Shown: piece after piece, positions 1-8,872 of the stretch
Position numbering within the stretch: the first letter of the stretch is position 1
How the letters are laid out: every line of letters begins with the position of its first letter
Assembly (NCBI GenBank): GCA_003427395.1
Contig: BFEA01000123.1
Span: 845,088-865,779, forward strand
Length of the DNA stretch: 20,692 nucleotides
Source of the DNA: Chara braunii
Taxonomy: Eukaryota; Streptophyta; Charophyceae; Charales; Characeae
Direction of reading: 5' to 3'
Program-made: the position numbers and the translations under genes
The notes under the pieces: model-generated
Told to the model about the DNA's origin: nothing
What the model saw: only the letters and a program-made list of their open reading frames with translations
The model's database searches: none

Positions 1-264
1 TCTAATGTCCTGCCCTTCCGAAGTTTCTCCCTTTCCTGTTGTTGTCCACGTGTCCTCTTGGTTACTATTATTCCGCTGCGCTGTTCCCCAGCCCATGATG
101 ATGATGATGCAAATGTGTTGTTGTTGTTTTTCTCGTTGGTTTACTTGTTGCATTGTGCACATTGGCATCTGGTGAATGTTGCATCTATGCTGCTGGTTGT
201 TGCCACTTTCATCATTGCTAGATCCTAGGCTGTTAGTGCATTTCACTTTCTGATATGCTACACT
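1..264. other. no gene seen
   Basis: I see no coding region or RNA gene here. The stretch is T- and TG-rich, with a short (ATG)5 run at 95-109. It lies beyond the 3' side of the minus-strand LINE and may be ordinary intergenic DNA. Confidence 0.5.
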
Positions 265-314
265 CGATCTATTGGTGGGGAGCGTCACCTGCTGGAAAAC
301 GGGTCCAGCGTCCC
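265..314 (-). repeat. SINE family S1, copy A (core only)
   Basis: Read on the minus strand, this contains the core shared with the copies near 7147-7200, 11171-11225 and 13027-13080: GGGACGCTGGACCC, then CAGCAGGTG, then CTCCCCACCAATAGAT. The order and spacing match the other copies. No poly(A) tail or target duplication is obvious here, so this is an old or truncated copy. S1 is an ad hoc name for a repeat first recognised by comparing these copies within the window. Confidence 0.7.
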
Positions 315-599
315 ATATGCAGAAATACATCAAAGCAAGCAGACTTGTGGTGGGAGGGGGGAACCTCTTCACCCTTAACCAAGGTGCCAGATACCTACTG
401 CTACAGCCTAGTTCCTCCCTTCCCCCAGAGATATGCCCCTTTAGATATATGTGTGTATATATATGCATCTAGACTTGACCGAGTCCTATCAATGCCAGCT
501 CTCTTCAAACCCTTCTCTTCCTCTAGGTGCTGCTGGCTCTGCCTCTTCCGTCATTCCCAACAGTCCCGCTGTGCCCCCCTCGGTCCTCTGTCCTGTTGC
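315..599. other. no gene seen; possible LINE 3' flank
   Basis: Two overlapping plus-strand ORFs cross this area but have no recognisable domain. The pyrimidine-rich stretch 500-600 may be the 3' UTR of the adjacent minus-strand LINE, but the exact LINE end cannot be placed because no poly(A) or target duplication is visible. Confidence 0.4.
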
Positions 600-1240
600 A
601 TCACTCTCCCCCATACCACGAGGCTCCTACCAGACTGTTAGCGAGGGGGGGGAAGAAATCCGGGAATTCGCTGCTCGGCCGCATTGGGATTGAGTCATCC
701 AGCGTAGTCCAGTCGTTGAAGAGGAGCTTGTAGTCTCGAGTAATCGGCTTGTTATCCCCCTTTCCCCCTTGTCCCCCATTACCCCCTTCCCATTCCACCT
801 TTCCTATCCTCCCCCCCGTTCCCCCCCGAGCCAGCTCTTGCAGAAATCTTGTATCCTCTGTCTTATTTCGTTCTCTGTGTAAATGTGTTTTATCTGTGTT
901 TTGAGTTCCTCCCATCTTGCGGTTATGTTTATGTGAATCTGTTGTTGTATGCTCTCCGTAAATTCTGGCCCTTCCAGCCTCACTCCTTCCATTTCGTAAG
1001 TGCAGCGACGTCTCCAAAGTGCCCACAATACTGCCCTTCATCCTTGTTGAAAGATGTTGAGGGTGAAGTCGTCCCGCTGATCGAAAGGCCATCGTTCAAA
1101 TAACAGGGTTTTCCTCTCCCATGGCCAGGGTACCCCTATTCCTAACTGATCCCATACTCTGTCCCACCAGCGCCAGAGCCAGACCGCTCCGGGGCATTGC
1201 AAAAAGATGTGTTCTATTGTTTTTGGTTTCTTTCTAGAAG
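600..1240 (-). pseudogene. LINE copy 1: zinc-binding (zf-RVT-like) region and C-terminal tail
   Basis: The frame ending at 804 reads TIEHIFLQCPGAVWLWRWW, the His/Cys half of the zf-RVT domain that ends the ORF2 product of plant L1 elements. One in-frame TGA lies near 1047. A further frameshift at a G-run (plus-strand C-runs near 811-827) moves the frame to one reading LLFNDWTTLDDSIPMRP. The tail motifs EGVRLEGPEFT and PMRPSSEFPDFFPP recur in diverged form at 7680-8060, which shows that they belong to the element. The zinc-binding region presumably helps bind the element RNA; that role is family knowledge and cannot be read from this sequence. Confidence 0.75.
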
Positions 1241-3194
1241 GGAATGCATTAGAGCATAGTCACACCAGGGGAGCGCAAGTCCTCTCTGTTCCAGGGTGGT
1301 CCTGTCTATCAGCCAGTTATTGGTTGGCAGACAGTAGTGTTCCATCTGCCATTGCAGGGAGGCCAGATTTGCTGGCTTCTTTTTGGTTAGTTGAAACCAT
1401 TTCACGTCTCTCAGCGATTCTTTGCTGATATTCAGATGTTTCATCCATCTTGCTTCCACCTGGTCCCTCAAGTTGATTTTTGGGCGGAGTAATCTGTATG
1501 TTGCTTTGACTGTTAAGTTATACAACGTTTTGGTGCTGGATTTGCCTCTGCCAGTTGTGTTTGTCCATTTCCATTCCAAGGGGTCCAGGGGTAGATAGGA
1601 TATCGACGTGTCCGGGGAGAATGCCACCCATCTGTCCCCCTCCTGCAACATCCTAATTCGCGAGAGGTCGCTCCCTCAAGGAGCTGTATCTGTTCTGGGC
1701 TGGTCTTATGAAGGAGATTTCCGTTATCGATTTTGAATGTGTCCACCACCACAGGTCCCTTGGGATCACAACTCACCACATTGCCCAACTCCGCCTGACG
1801 ACCCCGAATTGCTACCTAGTCGGACTCTTGTATCGAAGGTCCGTTTCTCAAAATTTTCCACCAATTCAAGGGGACACATTCTATCAGATTTTCCATCGCC
1901 TGCTCTGGCCTGTGGCAGTATCTCATTTTTCCCCTGAGACTCTCCCGTGATCCAGTCCCTCCTGTCTACGCCCCAGATGTCCCTGATTCTCAGAAGCCCC
2001 CTTTTAGCCCATCCTTTCCAAGGGGAATCCAGGCACTGTAACATTTGACCCCTTAGATTGGTTATCCTTTTGTTCCCAAACAATGGCTGTCGGGCCACTT
2101 CTTCCCATCTCTCGGGTGATGTTTTGTCCGGCAGGGGAACGGTCCTCCATGTTTGTAGGAGGGTTGGCCAGAAGGGGTCATTACGCAGATCCATTCTTGC
2201 CTCTTGTCTTGGCAAGTTAGTAGGGAGATTTTCTTGTTGAGACTGTCACCTTGGAATTGCCCATTCTGTGTTTTCAATCCATGTAAGCGAGTTGATATGG
2301 GCCGGTGCTTCTGGGGCCAGCCTTGAGATCTGTTCCAAGGCGAACTCTTTCCAAGGGATATGTGGGCAGAAGAGCAGGCGCTTGAGCCATTGTATGGCCA
2401 ATGCCTTGACGTGTGTCGTAGGGTCAATTATGCCCAACCCCCTTTTTACTTTGGGTTGGGTAATCGACTGCCATGCCACTCTGCTTATCACATTCTGTTT
2501 TTCGTGGTCCCCCGACCATAAAAATGCAGCTATCTGCCGCTGGAGGGGGCGCAGAGTGGCCTTGTCTAGCCCCCAGATGGCTGACATATACCAAAAAGTG
2601 GCAAGCACGACATTGCTGATCACCAAAGTTCTTCCTAACAACGAGGTGTGTTTGTATTTCCATAATGTCAGCTTTTCCAGTGGGGGTCTGGCTATCCATT
2701 CGTTGTTTATTGTTGGTCTGCCAATGGCTGTCAGGGAGACTCCCAGGACCCTGATCGGGGCCTCTTGAGGTAACCACCTCACCTTCGGTTGTTCCGGGGG
2801 TCTTACACCTTGATGATGAATCCACCATCCTAGAGTTTTGTTTCCCCAGTTTACTCTCATGTCATATAGGTTACGGAAGCGATCCATCATATGCTGGACT
2901 TCTTTCATCGATGCTTGGGTTGCATCTACCATGAGGGTCAGATCGTCAGCGAACATAGAGTAAACTGGGATAGCTTATTTTGGTATCGAGGACAATTGTA
3001 TTTTTTGTATATCTTTCTGATTTCTTAAATTTGGTGCGAGTGCTTCCATGATTATGACAAAGAGGAAAGGAGTCAGCGGGTCTCTCTGTCTCATCGATCT
3101 TTGCAAGGTGATTGGTGGTGCCAGGTTGCCATTGACCATGACTCTAGTCGTTGCATTCCTATGAAGGATCTGCACCCATCGTCTGAATATGGGT
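1214..3194 (-). pseudogene. LINE copy 1: 3' half of reverse transcriptase and connection region
   Basis: RT copies element RNA into DNA at the nicked target. The visible part starts at FRRWVQILHRNATTRV, continues through MRQRDPLTPFLF (normally RQGDPL, so a conserved Gly has become Arg) and, after an in-frame TAA near 2975, reaches the catalytic FADD motif right after 2956. Downstream motifs typical of L1 follow: LGRTLVISNVVLATFWY, a WQSITQPKVKRGLGIIDP stretch, and ARQPLFGNKRIT after a second stop at 2246. Frame changes near 1770 and 1650 lead into the section ending at 1214. Motif A with the first catalytic Asp is absent because of a deletion just upstream (see 3180-3230). RT identity is secure; activity is excluded. 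Confidence 0.88.
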
Positions 3195-3729
3195 CCGAAG
3201 TTAAGTTTTCCCTTACTATTTTTGTGCAGGCTGCTGTAGATGTCAGCAACGGACCTTGATGGACGTTTGGGTCCTCCAGGGCTTCTATCGTTGATCGCCC
3301 AAGTTTTGCTTTAGCCAGTGCAAAAAATCTTGTGTCCATGGTTCCTTCGATGTTGTACTTGTGCAGCTTTCCTCGAATCCTGATACCTTGCCATCGATGT
3401 TTCATTCGTTCCAAGATCCAAGTTTCCAGCGACCGTATTTCATCGGATAGTTTTGTTAGCCTGATGGCATCACTCATGTTGTCTACTTGTTGTTGGAGTT
3501 CTGACAATCTGTGTTGGAGATCTATTTCTTCTGCATTGCGCTTAGCTGCGAGTAATCTTGAGTATTCATTGCACTTGCGGCCCAGGAATGTCAGGCCGTT
3601 GTTGAACCATACTATGTCATCCTGGATCAATGTATTTTGCTGACGCCAATAGGCCCAGACTTCTTTCAGGTAGGTCTTAAAGCGATCGATGACCAACAAG
3701 GATGTGTTGAGTTTGTAAAACCCCTTCCC
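3195..3729 (-). pseudogene. LINE copy 1: endonuclease-RT linker
   Basis: This lies in the same frame as the endonuclease and follows its TAG stop at 3730. It reads through helical, coiled-coil-like sequence (DLQHRLSELQQQVDNMSDAI) and a basic patch (RGKLHKYNIEGTMDTRFF), which is the usual spacer between APE and RT domains in L1 ORF2. It then breaks off after KIVREN, where the first RT motifs would be expected, and switches to the RT frame. The open frame beyond the junction (to 3091) is only a shadow of the RT. Confidence 0.7.
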
Positions 3730-4587
3730 CTAATCTGGCTTTTTTCGGAATGAAAAGATGGCCAGACACATTGCATGGTCTAGCCCCGGGTGAGGACTGC
3801 GGGGGAAGATTTCTGCTATTTGTAGCGCCCCTTGCAGTTCCTCTGAGATTAGTATTAAATCGATGCGCGATTTAGATGCCTTCTGTGTCTGGTTTTTACG
3901 AAAGCTGGTAAACTCCTGCCTGGTCAGGAAAGTCTGCCTAAAGGCGTCCACAAGGTGAAGGGTTTGAGTCAAGTCTGCTATGGTCCTTTCGTCATTCTCC
4001 ACGTAAAAGGGGCAGGGGGAAGGGATCTTCCATCTATCGAGCCAGCGATCTAGGGCCGTGTTGAAATCCCCTGCCATTATTATCGGGATGCCCATCGACA
4101 ATTTTGTTTTAAGTTTGAAAAAAAAAAAATGTCGTTCTCTAGGATCTTTGGGGCCATAGACATTCAAGATGCTTACCACCTCTATTTCCAGCATCGCCAG
4201 GAGGAACACCCATCTTCCTTCTTCCTTGTCCACCTCCCAGTTGAGTGGTTCCACTCTGGATCCGGGGGGGAGCCAAATGACAGCTCCTTCGCTGCCCGGC
4301 TTCGGGGCATGGGCACGAAAAACTTGGTGTGGCCAGATCTCTTTGTGAACATGATTATGCTCAGGGGTGTCTGCCAGGTGAGTTTCCTGTAAGCATATGA
4401 CATCAGGCCAGTCTCTTCCCTCCACCCCTCTCAAAAGCTCCAGGATCGCTCTCCGTTTAGTATGTTTTGTTGATACCAGTCCATTAACGTTCAATGAGCG
4501 CAAGTCCAGATCATATGTTCTTTTGCTGAGTTTCCATTGTGTGTCTTTATTATTATATAATGCATCTATCACATTCATTCTCTGCAT
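3730..4587 (-). pseudogene. LINE copy 1: APE-type endonuclease domain
   Basis: This 285-residue ORF begins at an ATG 31 nt after the ORF1 stop. It carries all the expected exonuclease-endonuclease-phosphatase motifs: SLNVNG (33-35), CLQETH with the catalytic Glu near 68, NVYGP (142-146), MAGDFNTALD with Asp174 and Asn176, SRIDLIL with Asp243, and LDHAM with Asp270-His271. In L1 elements this domain nicks genomic DNA to prime reverse transcription. The fold looks complete and the key residues are present. A TAG at 3730 separates it from the linker and RT, which intact family members would have as one polyprotein. An A/T run near 4120-4130 encodes four consecutive Phe. Confidence 0.9.
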
Positions 4588-4618
4588 CTATCTTTTTTCC
4601 TTTTATCCCTGCAGTTGG

Positions 4619-5700
4619 CTATCTTCGTTTTTTTTTTTTTTTTTTTAGTGCCAGCCACGACTCTCTGTCCAGTGGGCCGCCCGTCTGCAGGGTGCGATTT
4701 ATCAACAGTTTTGTTAAGAGAGATCTAATGTCCGCTTCTAACCAGGGGTCGCTGGCTTTGATCTTAAGAAGTTGCAGCTCCATCAGCATCTCCTGGTTAA
4801 GCCAGCGAAGTCCCTCTACCTTTGTCTGTTCGTATTTCAGATAAACATCCTTGGCAGACAGTCTGTGCTCGCCGTATGAGATCACTAGGGAGGCGGCAGC
4901 CCCGGTGGGAGGCGGTCCTGGGTCAGTTGAACTATGTCCGATTTCAAGAGTGTCGGGCCACCTCCCCACGCTGTGAGTGAGAGAAGAAACGTCGATCTTC
5001 CTTTCATAGTGATTTCCCCATGGGCCGCCTCTGGCAATGTTGAGAGACATATTTCCCAGGAGTCGTCCCTGCGTCTTACCGGTTTCAAGATGAGTCCTTT
5101 TTCCAACGGCGGTGTTGTCCCACCCTTGTCTAGCAGGTGACGTATCTTTTGGCGTTTGCTTGTGAGATCCACGTCCGGGGGCGGCGGGGACAGGGGAGTG
5201 GCGACATTCTGTGTCTCTTCCCGCTTTTGCTGTATGGTCGCTTCCGACTGCCAAGCGGCCAGTGCCAGGCACAACCCTTCCTCATCTCTGTCTGATACCT
5301 TCCTCTCTTCATTTGTGGTTACGTTGTCTTCGCATTTTTCTTTTTTCCTTTGTACCCCGTCCTCCTTCTTTTCCCTTGCAATTCCCTCTTCTATCTCCTC
5401 CCCGTTTCTGTTCTCTGTCCTGTTCTCTCCCGCATCCGTCGTGTCCTGGCTTGCTCTCCCTTCTTTCCTCTCTGCCCTGTTCTCTGTTGGTAGGAGAATT
5501 AGCAACCGGCTGTAAGCAATGCTCTGCCACCCTCCAGTCTGTCGACCACCGGCCTGTTGTTGTTGTAGTTGTTTGTTCAGGTGTGCTGAGATCTGATCCC
5601 AGTCCTGGGGCCCCTGCCGAGAGACTTGTTCGCTGTCGCCGATCAACTGTCCTGTCGAACTCCGTGAGACGCCACCTCCATCAGTTATGGGAAGCCACAC
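4619..5700 (-). pseudogene. LINE copy 1: ORF1 (RNA-binding/gag-like), frameshifted
   Basis: Two overlapping frames (5700-4885 and the 3' part of 5272-4619) together span about 360 codons. The first part is Gln-, Glu-, Lys- and Arg-rich (NLNKQLQQQQAGG-like, then EERKVSDRDEE), suggesting coiled coil. After a frameshift near 4890-4900 comes SAKDVYLKYEQTKVEGLRW and a basic end of six Lys and two Arg encoded by a 19-base poly(A). No zinc knuckle or RRM signature is visible. The frame at 5700 opens on GTG with no upstream ATG, so the start has been lost or the frame is shifted. Position upstream of the endonuclease is the main reason to call it ORF1. Confidence 0.65.
4628..4646 (-). repeat. internal poly(A)19 at the ORF1 end
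   Basis: The run is T19 on the plus strand and A19 on the coding strand. It encodes the terminal Lys codons of ORF1, followed by CGA AGA and the TAG stop. The endonuclease ORF starts 31 nt downstream in another frame, with two stops just ahead of its ATG. Confidence 0.9.
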
Positions 5701-5881
5701 CTCAGTCTGTCGTGTACACTGAGGTTGTTACTGTTGTTTGTTGTTAGGTTGTTCACTGTGTACATTGTTGTCTTAACTACTTGTTGTTGATGGTGAGCTG
5801 TTTCTTGTTTTCTTGAATTTTTGTGCGAGGACATGGGAGGCAGGCAACCCCAGTAGATGCCCCTAGAGAGCCCCCCTATCA
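5701..5881 (-). other. LINE copy 1 leader, TG/CAA-rich
   Basis: The stretch between ORF1 and the 5' repeats is rich in GTT/AAC triplets on both sides of 5720-5800. An open minus frame up to 5933 has no recognisable domain. It is best read as 5' UTR of the LINE. Confidence 0.4.
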
Positions 5882-5882
5882 C

Positions 5883-6245
5883 AAGAGCCCTACTAACACC
5901 GGCCGTAGACTGTACTACATTTCCTCTCATCAACTGGTCATATACTCTATGGGCGGTCTGCAGGGTCCTAGTGTTTTCAGACTAACGTCGACCAAAAAAA
6001 AAGAGCGTACTACGTCTCACTCTCATCAACGGTTCCATTCCATGAGCTGTCCTAAGCAGGGGCCCTCATCTAACCCCTCCTGTGCCCCGGCCGACCCCCC
6101 CAGATCTCCAACTAGCAACGGGCCCACCTAGTTATCTCTAATCTCAACCCGAAGAGCCCTACCAACCCCGGCCACAGACTGTACTAAGTCTCCTCTCATT
6201 GACTGTTGAACTGTTCCTGATTCTATAGGCGGGGTGTAAGTCTCT
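5883..6245 (-). repeat. diverged direct repeats in the presumed LINE 5' leader
   Basis: The block starting AAGAGCCCTACTAAC at 5883 returns at 6152 as AAGAGCCCTACCAAC. Both continue through a GGCC..AGACTGTACTA stretch, a CCTCTCAT stretch and a TAT-GGCGG end. A shortened third version begins at 6001 (AAGAGCGTACTACGTCTC). Spacings are 118 and 151 bp. Tandem monomers in this position act as promoters in some mammalian L1 elements; that role here is inference. Confidence 0.6.
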
Positions 6246-6479
6246 CAGCCTGCATCCCACTAGTACGTGAATGGATTCGAACACACTACCTCAACCATAC
6301 AAATCTACCATCAACCTACTGTCAGTGAGTTACTGTGGAAACTAACAGATCTGTGCACAATGCTGGACGGGAAGGCAAATGAGCAATCACCCCCAAGTGT
6401 ACAAGCACTCGAACAGCCCCATGAACCAAGAGCATCAGGCAAACATCTCATAGCCCAGACCTAACATACATCAACCATG
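6246..6479. other. no gene seen
   Basis: A short plus ORF (6267-6464) has no recognisable domain. GGATTCGAACAC at 6271 resembles a reversed Pol III B box (TTCGAATCC on the minus strand), but no good A box sits at the right distance. Confidence 0.4.
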
Positions 6480-6480
6480 G

Positions 6481-6677
6481 ACTAGGACCCCTGGGTGGTG
6501 CGCAAGCAGTGTCCGTAATGGCTCACCTGCATCAGCCCAGGGGGGTTTGCAGATCGGTATATGTTATGTAAACGTCCACCGGTGTCCATGCACATGGCTG
6601 CAATTGAGTTTTGAACCCGCAACCTCAAACCACAATGCGCATTTCCAACCGGTGACCTAATCACTGGGCCACATGCC
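6481..6677 (-). repeat. tRNA-derived SINE
   Basis: On the minus strand the head reads TGGCCCAGTGATTAGG (6671-6656), a near-perfect Pol III A box, followed 53 nt later by GGGTTCAAAACTC (6618-6606), a B box. The sequence between has tRNA-like spacing, slightly long. The body runs to about 6481 and includes an 8-bp inverted repeat (CCCCTGGG at 6488 with CCCAGGGG near 6536). A tRNA gene is excluded because the T-arm and acceptor do not pair. The 3' boundary is uncertain, and no target duplication was found. Confidence 0.65.
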
Positions 6678-6689
6678 AAATTCCGGTTT

Positions 6690-7056
6690 TCTGGTCCGTG
6701 TGATATTCCACTCCATGGATGAGAAAGGTGCTAGCCAAAACAGGTTTTTTTCTAATATTTATAAAACACATTGGTGGTGGGGATAGTGGGGGTGCTGGTA
6801 GGAGCAGACACCCCTCCCATTCCGCAACATGAGGGCTCCGGGTTTGGCCAAATGCGGAACAGAAGGCTATTCCAGTTCAAACTGCCAGTACTTTTGGCCC
6901 TTCCCTTGCCGAGCCTCGAAAACGAACTGCGTGCCAAGAAACAACGAGCTGTGAAGAGCGCCGGTGCCGCCAGACATTTTTCTCCCGTCGGCTGACCACT
7001 GAAACTTGTGGCAGCATGCACACCAAATGGCTGGGAGACGTACTGGTGGTTTAACC
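6690..7056 (-). repeat. dispersed repeat R, copy 1 (begins GGTTAAACCACCAG)
   Basis: On the minus strand from 7056 it begins GGTTAAACCACCAGTACGT, then CTCCC, then GCATGCTGCCACAAGTTTC. The same order, diverged, is found on the plus strand from 10606: GTTAAACCACCAGTACGT, then TTCCCC, then GCATGTAGCCGCAACTTTC. The far end near 6690 is a guess. Small ORFs inside have no recognisable product. Confidence 0.55.
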
Positions 7057-7061
7057 CATTT

Positions 7062-7222
7062 CTTTTTTTTTTTAAGACAAAAAACCCGCTGGGCCTACTA
7101 GGCATCGTGATATGAGCAGCCACTCCTAGTAGGGCTGGTGCTGGCTGCTCCATCTATAGGTGGGAAGCGGCCCCTACTGGGAATTGGGCCCAGCGTCCCT
7201 TAACAGATTGTAATGAGGAAAT
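7062..7222 (-). repeat. SINE family S1, copy B with A-rich tail
   Basis: On the minus strand it carries GGGACGCTGGGCCC, a diverged CAGTAGGGG segment, a TATAGATGGAGC stretch and, further on, GGCTGCTCATATCA. It ends in an A-rich tail that is the T11 run at plus 7063-7073. The GCTGCTCATATCA block and the GATTGTAATGAGGAAAT flank match copy C at 12915-13200, which sets the extent of the unit. Confidence 0.7.
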
Positions 7223-7640
7223 TGTTGTCTGAAAGTTTCAGGAGCCCTTCAGACTGGAGGTGTACTCAGAGTATTCAGATGCATTCAGCAGACTTCTATT
7301 GACTGGACTCTAGCTGACTGTGTCTGCATCCTGAAGATCCATGGGGTTTAGGCCGGGTGCACCGGTGACTCTTCACCCTTCTCTAGGGCGCCTGATTTAT
7401 CACACTGCTCTAGCACCGGCGGGACCCCATCCTGCCTGGGAGAACCCTGAGCCCTAGCCCCCCTTACCACCCTGCCTTCCTTAAACCCTTTGCCCTGAAA
7501 CCCTTTACCGGGTTTGCCTTGAAACTCTAGGGCCCACTTTACCTTCCGTAAATCCTTTACCCTAAAATCCCTTACTCTTAAGTTTTAACCCCTACTGCCC
7601 ACGTTTCTGTTTCCTGGGTCGCTCAAGGATGTCTTGTGTT
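7223..7640. repeat. no gene; degenerate telomere-like stretch at 7480-7590
   Basis: No ORF of note. Between about 7480 and 7590 the plus strand repeatedly shows CCCTTTACC, AAACCCTTT and CCCTAAAATCCC blocks, resembling a decayed (CCCTAAA)n-type array. It lies just beyond the 3' side of the minus-strand LINE fragment at 7680 and could instead be that element's 3' UTR. Confidence 0.45.
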
Positions 7641-7679
7641 CTTACCTCTCCTCTCTATGCTCAAACATCTGTCCCAAGG

Positions 7680-8060
7680 ATATTACTCAGCTCTACCAGA
7701 GATAAGGGGTGGGGAGGAAAGAGGTCCAGGAAATCAGGAGGGCGCATTGGCACAGAAGCATCGATGTTGGTCCAGTCATGGAAGATGAGGTGGTAGTCCC
7801 GTACCAGTTCTGCCTGGTCCTTGGCCCGTTCCCCCTGCCATCCACCTCGGCAATCCACTCCCCCTGAGCCCCCCCCAGCCAGTCTGTGTCGAATTGATTA
7901 GTGATTGTCTGAATTTCCTTTCTGGAATGCAAAGAGGCAACTTTTTCCTTTACGAGGTCCCTCCACGTTGTAAGGTCAATTTGGATTTGCTGTTTGATTG
8001 TTTTGGTGAATTCCAGCCCCTCCGGGCGTACGCCTTCCCTCCCATAACTACAGCATACAA
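7680..8060 (-). mobile_element. L1-like LINE, copy 2, 3' fragment
   Basis: The minus-strand translation reads EGVRPEGLEFTKTIKQQI, a WLGGAQGEW stretch, then DYHLIFHDWT and PMRPPDFLDLFPP in another frame. Each is a diverged match to the tail of copy 1 (EGVRLEGPEFTESIQQQI, WLGGERGG, DYKLLFNDWT, PMRPSSEFPDFFPP). Only the last part of ORF2 and perhaps the 3' UTR is present, typical of a 5'-truncated insertion. The frame break at the C-run near 7870-7877 parallels that in copy 1. Confidence 0.8.
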
Positions 8061-8760
8061 GTTGCAAGTGAATGCGCTAACCTGTTCCGGCCACCAGGTT
8101 TCGCACAGCAGAGCTTGCCAGCTCCGTGGGCACTGGAGGTTGGTGTGTGATGAGCCAGAAGCCGTACTCAGCGGCTTCCCGTACCCTTAGGGGGAAAATC
8201 CGAAGTAAGCCTCTAAATACGGATTCTGGTCGATCGAGAAAGGCGAGGTCTAATTTTTCTTTTTCTCCGGAGCGGGGGATGGAAAAGAAGCTTGTATCTT
8301 TCAGAACTGCCCCTGATGATTTCTCCGCTCTGACGGATAATGACCGCGCCGAAAAATCCAAGAAACGGTTAGGAATTAGTGTGGACGAAATTCTAAATTT
8401 CTTGCGTAATAACGCGGGCGGGGCTGATTTTCAAATTTCTTGCATGCCACGTAAACCCGCCCCCTGCTTTGCATCTACGCACCATCTTCCCTTCTTGCTG
8501 CGCACCCTTTTTGCATGCATCTCCGTCTTCCCGCAAGCAACGCCCGATCCTCTCCTTACCTATCATGGCGACTGATTGGCTGTTTAGTTGGGATGGTCGG
8601 ATCAATGTGGTGAACCGGAATGCGTGCATCACTTGAACCGTTGAATGACCCCCGCAATTACACAGAACTCTCAACTCGCCCCTTTCGATCCTCCTAGAAT
8701 CTCTGCCTTTCTTCTGTCCTGCTCATCTACACCCCTCGCTACCCGCACCGTATGCTGACA
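8061..8760. other. unassigned region with an unrecognised ORF (8126-8575, +)
   Basis: The plus ORF of 149 codons includes a mixed-charge stretch (LTDNDRAEKSKKRLGISVDE) that reads like protein, but I recognise no domain and there is no ATG-initiated homolog I can name. An opposite ORF at 8361-8077 overlaps it. Cysteine- and proline-rich sequence follows. The function is unknown, and it may be non-coding. Confidence 0.3.
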
Positions 8761-8763
8761 CCG

Positions 8764-8775
8764 CGCTATAAATTC
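8764..8775 (+). promoter_or_regulatory. candidate TATA box
   Basis: GCTATAAATTCT sits between GC-rich sequence and a long pyrimidine-rich tract (8780-8872), as in plant core promoters with a TATA box followed by a Y patch. The first ATG downstream (8878) opens only a 20-codon frame, so any transcript would need splicing or be non-coding. Confidence 0.35.
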
Positions 8776-8779
8776 TCAC

Positions 8780-8872
8780 AGTCCCTTCCTCTCCCTCTCT
8801 TTGATCTCGCAGTCCCTTCCTCTCCCTCTCTTTGATCTCGCAGTCTCTTCCTCTCCCTCTCTTTGATCTCGG
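8780..8872 (+). repeat. 31-bp tandem repeat, three units
   Basis: Units lie at 8780-8810, 8811-8841 and 8842-8872. The first two are identical; the third differs by two bases. Each begins AGTCCCTTCC (AGTCTCTTCC in the third) and ends TTTGATCTCG plus one base. The unit is almost all pyrimidine apart from the TTTGATCTCG end. Confidence 0.95.

Larger units (their letters stand above)
600..6245 (-). mobile_element. L1-like LINE, copy 1, internally deleted and inactive
   Basis: This is a non-LTR retrotransposon read on the minus strand. In 5' to 3' order it has a leader with diverged repeats (6245-5750), ORF1 (5700-4619), a short spacer, then an ORF2 region with APE endonuclease (4587-3730), linker, RT (about 3190-1766) and a zinc-binding C-terminal tail to about 600. 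The domain order is that of plant L1 elements. Stops at 3730, 2975 and 2246, frameshifts near 1770, 1650, 1240 and 810, and loss of the first half of the RT make it non-autonomous. Its 3' portion is similar to the fragment at 7680-8060. Both outer boundaries are approximate. Confidence 0.85.

Noticed and set aside
2268-2768. 166-codon plus ORF across the LINE RT
   Set aside because: Antisense shadow of the RT, which is identified by its FADD and downstream motifs.
5211-5747. 178-codon Ser/Leu/Pro-rich plus ORF
   Set aside because: Antisense of the charged ORF1 region; its composition is what a Glu/Lys/Arg-rich opposite frame produces.
6271-6319. Reversed B box (TTCGAATCC on the minus strand)
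   Set aside because: No convincing A box at the proper distance and the T-stem does not pair.
8314-8425. Possible C/D-box snoRNA (TGATGA at 8314, CTGA further on)
   Set aside because: Spacing is long, the flanks do not form the terminal stem, and these short boxes are expected by chance.
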